This document shows, piece by piece, positions 63,901 to 64,000 of a DNA stretch of 64,000 nt (position 1 is the first letter of the stretch; every line of letters starts with the position of its first letter). The notes under the pieces are model-generated. The model saw only the letters and a list, made by a program, of their open reading frames with translations. It made no database searches and had not been told where the DNA came from. Position numbers and translations under genes: made by a program. This DNA is from Methylomonas sp. MK1 (lineage in GTDB: Bacteria; Pseudomonadota; Gammaproteobacteria; Methylococcales; Methylomonadaceae): the NCBI RefSeq assembly GCF_000365425.1, contig NZ_AQOV01000003.1:83000-146999 (forward strand), given 5' to 3'.

Positions 63901-64000
63901 AATGGATAAGTCACTTGGTTTTCGACTACCTGCGGCGATTGGTCGGCATAGTCGGTGAAGATGATCACCTGCACATCGGACAAGTCCGGTATGGCATCCA
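60963..64000 (-). CDS. cusA: Second CusA-type Cu/Ag RND pump (N-terminus outside window)
   Basis: The frame is open to the window edge and covers all but about the first 40 residues of a CusA protein. It has the same TM4 motif ('AIGDMVDGGVVMVENAHKHL') and the same three Met motifs ('YMPTTFPGIS', 'LMMVETTIKLKP', 'RIDMLSTGIKTP') as the gene at 30884. The two align without a single gap at an offset of 30,061 bp. The C-terminal end differs ('QERFRHP' here). Its adaptor and channel genes would lie beyond the window; downstream are the CDF gene and two lipoproteins. Confidence 0.97.
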   Translation of the reverse strand, partial: DAIPDLSDVQVIIFTDYADQSPQVVENQVTYPLTTAMLAVPHAKVVRGYSFFGLSFVYVIFEDGTDMYWARSRVLEYLNYVKNRLPQGVTPALGPDATGVGWIYEYALVDKTGKHDLAQLRSIQDWYLRYPLQTVPGVSEVASVGGYVKQYQVEVDPNALQAYEISLSTVMMAIKRSNNDVGGRLLEVGETEYMVRGLGYIKSIADLNTIPVGVDANGTPIRLQDVAHVQIGPELRRGVTELNGEGEVAGGVVVMRFGENALATIEDVRKKLDELKKGLPEGVEIVTVYDRGSLIERAVDTLKDALSQELIIVCALVALFLLHLRSALVIVITLPLGILMAFIVMKWQGMNANIMSLGGIALAIGDMVDGGVVMVENAHKHLAEAAEKKQAKLTSQERWQAIGNASREVGSGLFSSLLVITVSFLPIITMEAQEGRLFSPLAYTKTYAMAAAAILTITLVPVLMGYFVRGKIIPEHKNPINRFLHAIHSPVLKLAMRWRAATLIVALLLMASTLYPLSKLGSEFMPPLDEGDILYMPTTFPGISITKAREVLQQTDKIIKTFPEVHHVFGKIGRAETATDAAPLMMVETTIKLKPREEWPDPTKTTRQLMDEMDKSIHFPGLANAWTMPIKTRIDMLSTGIKTPVGIKVSGPDLNVLQSLSLQIEQAMKTLPDTLSAYGDRAVGGYFLDFDINREAAARYGLTVGDVQDVIQSAIGGMNITETVEGLERYPVNLRYPRDLRDNPEALRRVLISTPTGSQIPLTSVADINFKRGTDVIKTEDARPNAWIYVDLKISDIGGYVEQAKKTLAENVTIPAGYTVTWSGQFEYMERAAERLRIVVPITLLLIFILLYTAFRNITEPTIVMLAIPFSLIGGIWFIYWLGYNLSITVYVGFIALAGTAAETGVMVLSFIDIELDKLRAQKQGPLTGEEIRAASEAATALRVRPVAITSLANIIGLIPIMTATGTGADVTQRIAAPALGGMLTVLILSLLVFPVIYSLVLQFQERFRHP
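63616..64000. repeat. 385-bp tract identical to the first cusA copy
   Basis: It is identical by eye to 33555-33939, with scattered differences immediately on the 3' side of the gene (for example 63605-63615). This suggests recent gene conversion or a recent duplication junction in this part. Confidence 0.85.

Overview
The window looks like a large proteobacterial (probably gammaproteobacterial) conjugative plasmid or plasmid-derived island. Two parts meet at about 16-18 kb: an IncP-type transfer module, then a long metal and oxyanion resistance region. No rRNA, tRNA, CRISPR array or housekeeping gene was seen. Host assignment is an inference from gene families only.

Transfer module (1-17.6 kb, + strand). 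The order matches the left arm of IncP Tra1: end of the relaxase gene traI with a traH-like gene nested in another frame, traG (coupling protein), traF (pilin-maturation peptidase), traE (topoisomerase III), a small acidic ORF at the traD position, and at the traC position a 3346-residue polyvalent protein (methylase, strawberry-notch helicase, ArdC antirestriction/metallopeptidase, GNAT-like, two DUF5710 and TOPRIM primase segments). Three perfect copies of the KorB operator (TTTAGC-S-GCTAAA) lie at 896, 3141 and 15963, bracketing the module. A second possible overprinted ORF lies in a disordered linker of the giant gene, and a strong internal ribosome binding site precedes the ArdC segment. 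Three hypothetical genes follow the last operator.

Metal region (17.9-39.1 kb). It holds ynfA; a Cys-containing small protein, czcCBA and a Zn/Cd/Pb P-type ATPase (+); a mer locus without merA (merR-merT-merP plus a CopZ-like Fe-S metallochaperone, - strand); small coiled-coil lipoproteins; cusCBA-like Cu/Ag efflux (-); and a second mer locus of the same composition in the opposite orientation. The two mer loci thus form a diverged inverted repeat around the cus operon.

Oxyanion region (39.2-51.2 kb). A tightly packed + strand run reads chrB, chrA, a DUF1259 protein, ABC permease, ABC ATPase, a lectin-fold periplasmic protein, an outer-membrane barrel, a solute-binding protein, an Fe/Mn-SOD-like ChrC and a stand-alone ChrB-domain protein. 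An ABC importer and envelope proteins sit inside what is otherwise a chrBAC operon. A GMC oxidoreductase fused to a DUF1080 lectin-fold domain faces it.

Right end (51.6-64 kb). It holds an MFS exporter, a TraX-like membrane protein, a third RND pump gene whose adaptor gene is cut by an IS3-family element, a lipoprotein gene truncated at the other IS end (no target duplication), two more coiled-coil lipoproteins, a short CDF transporter, and a second cusA copy running off the window. That copy aligns without gaps to the first one 30,061 bp away and includes a 385-bp identical tract.
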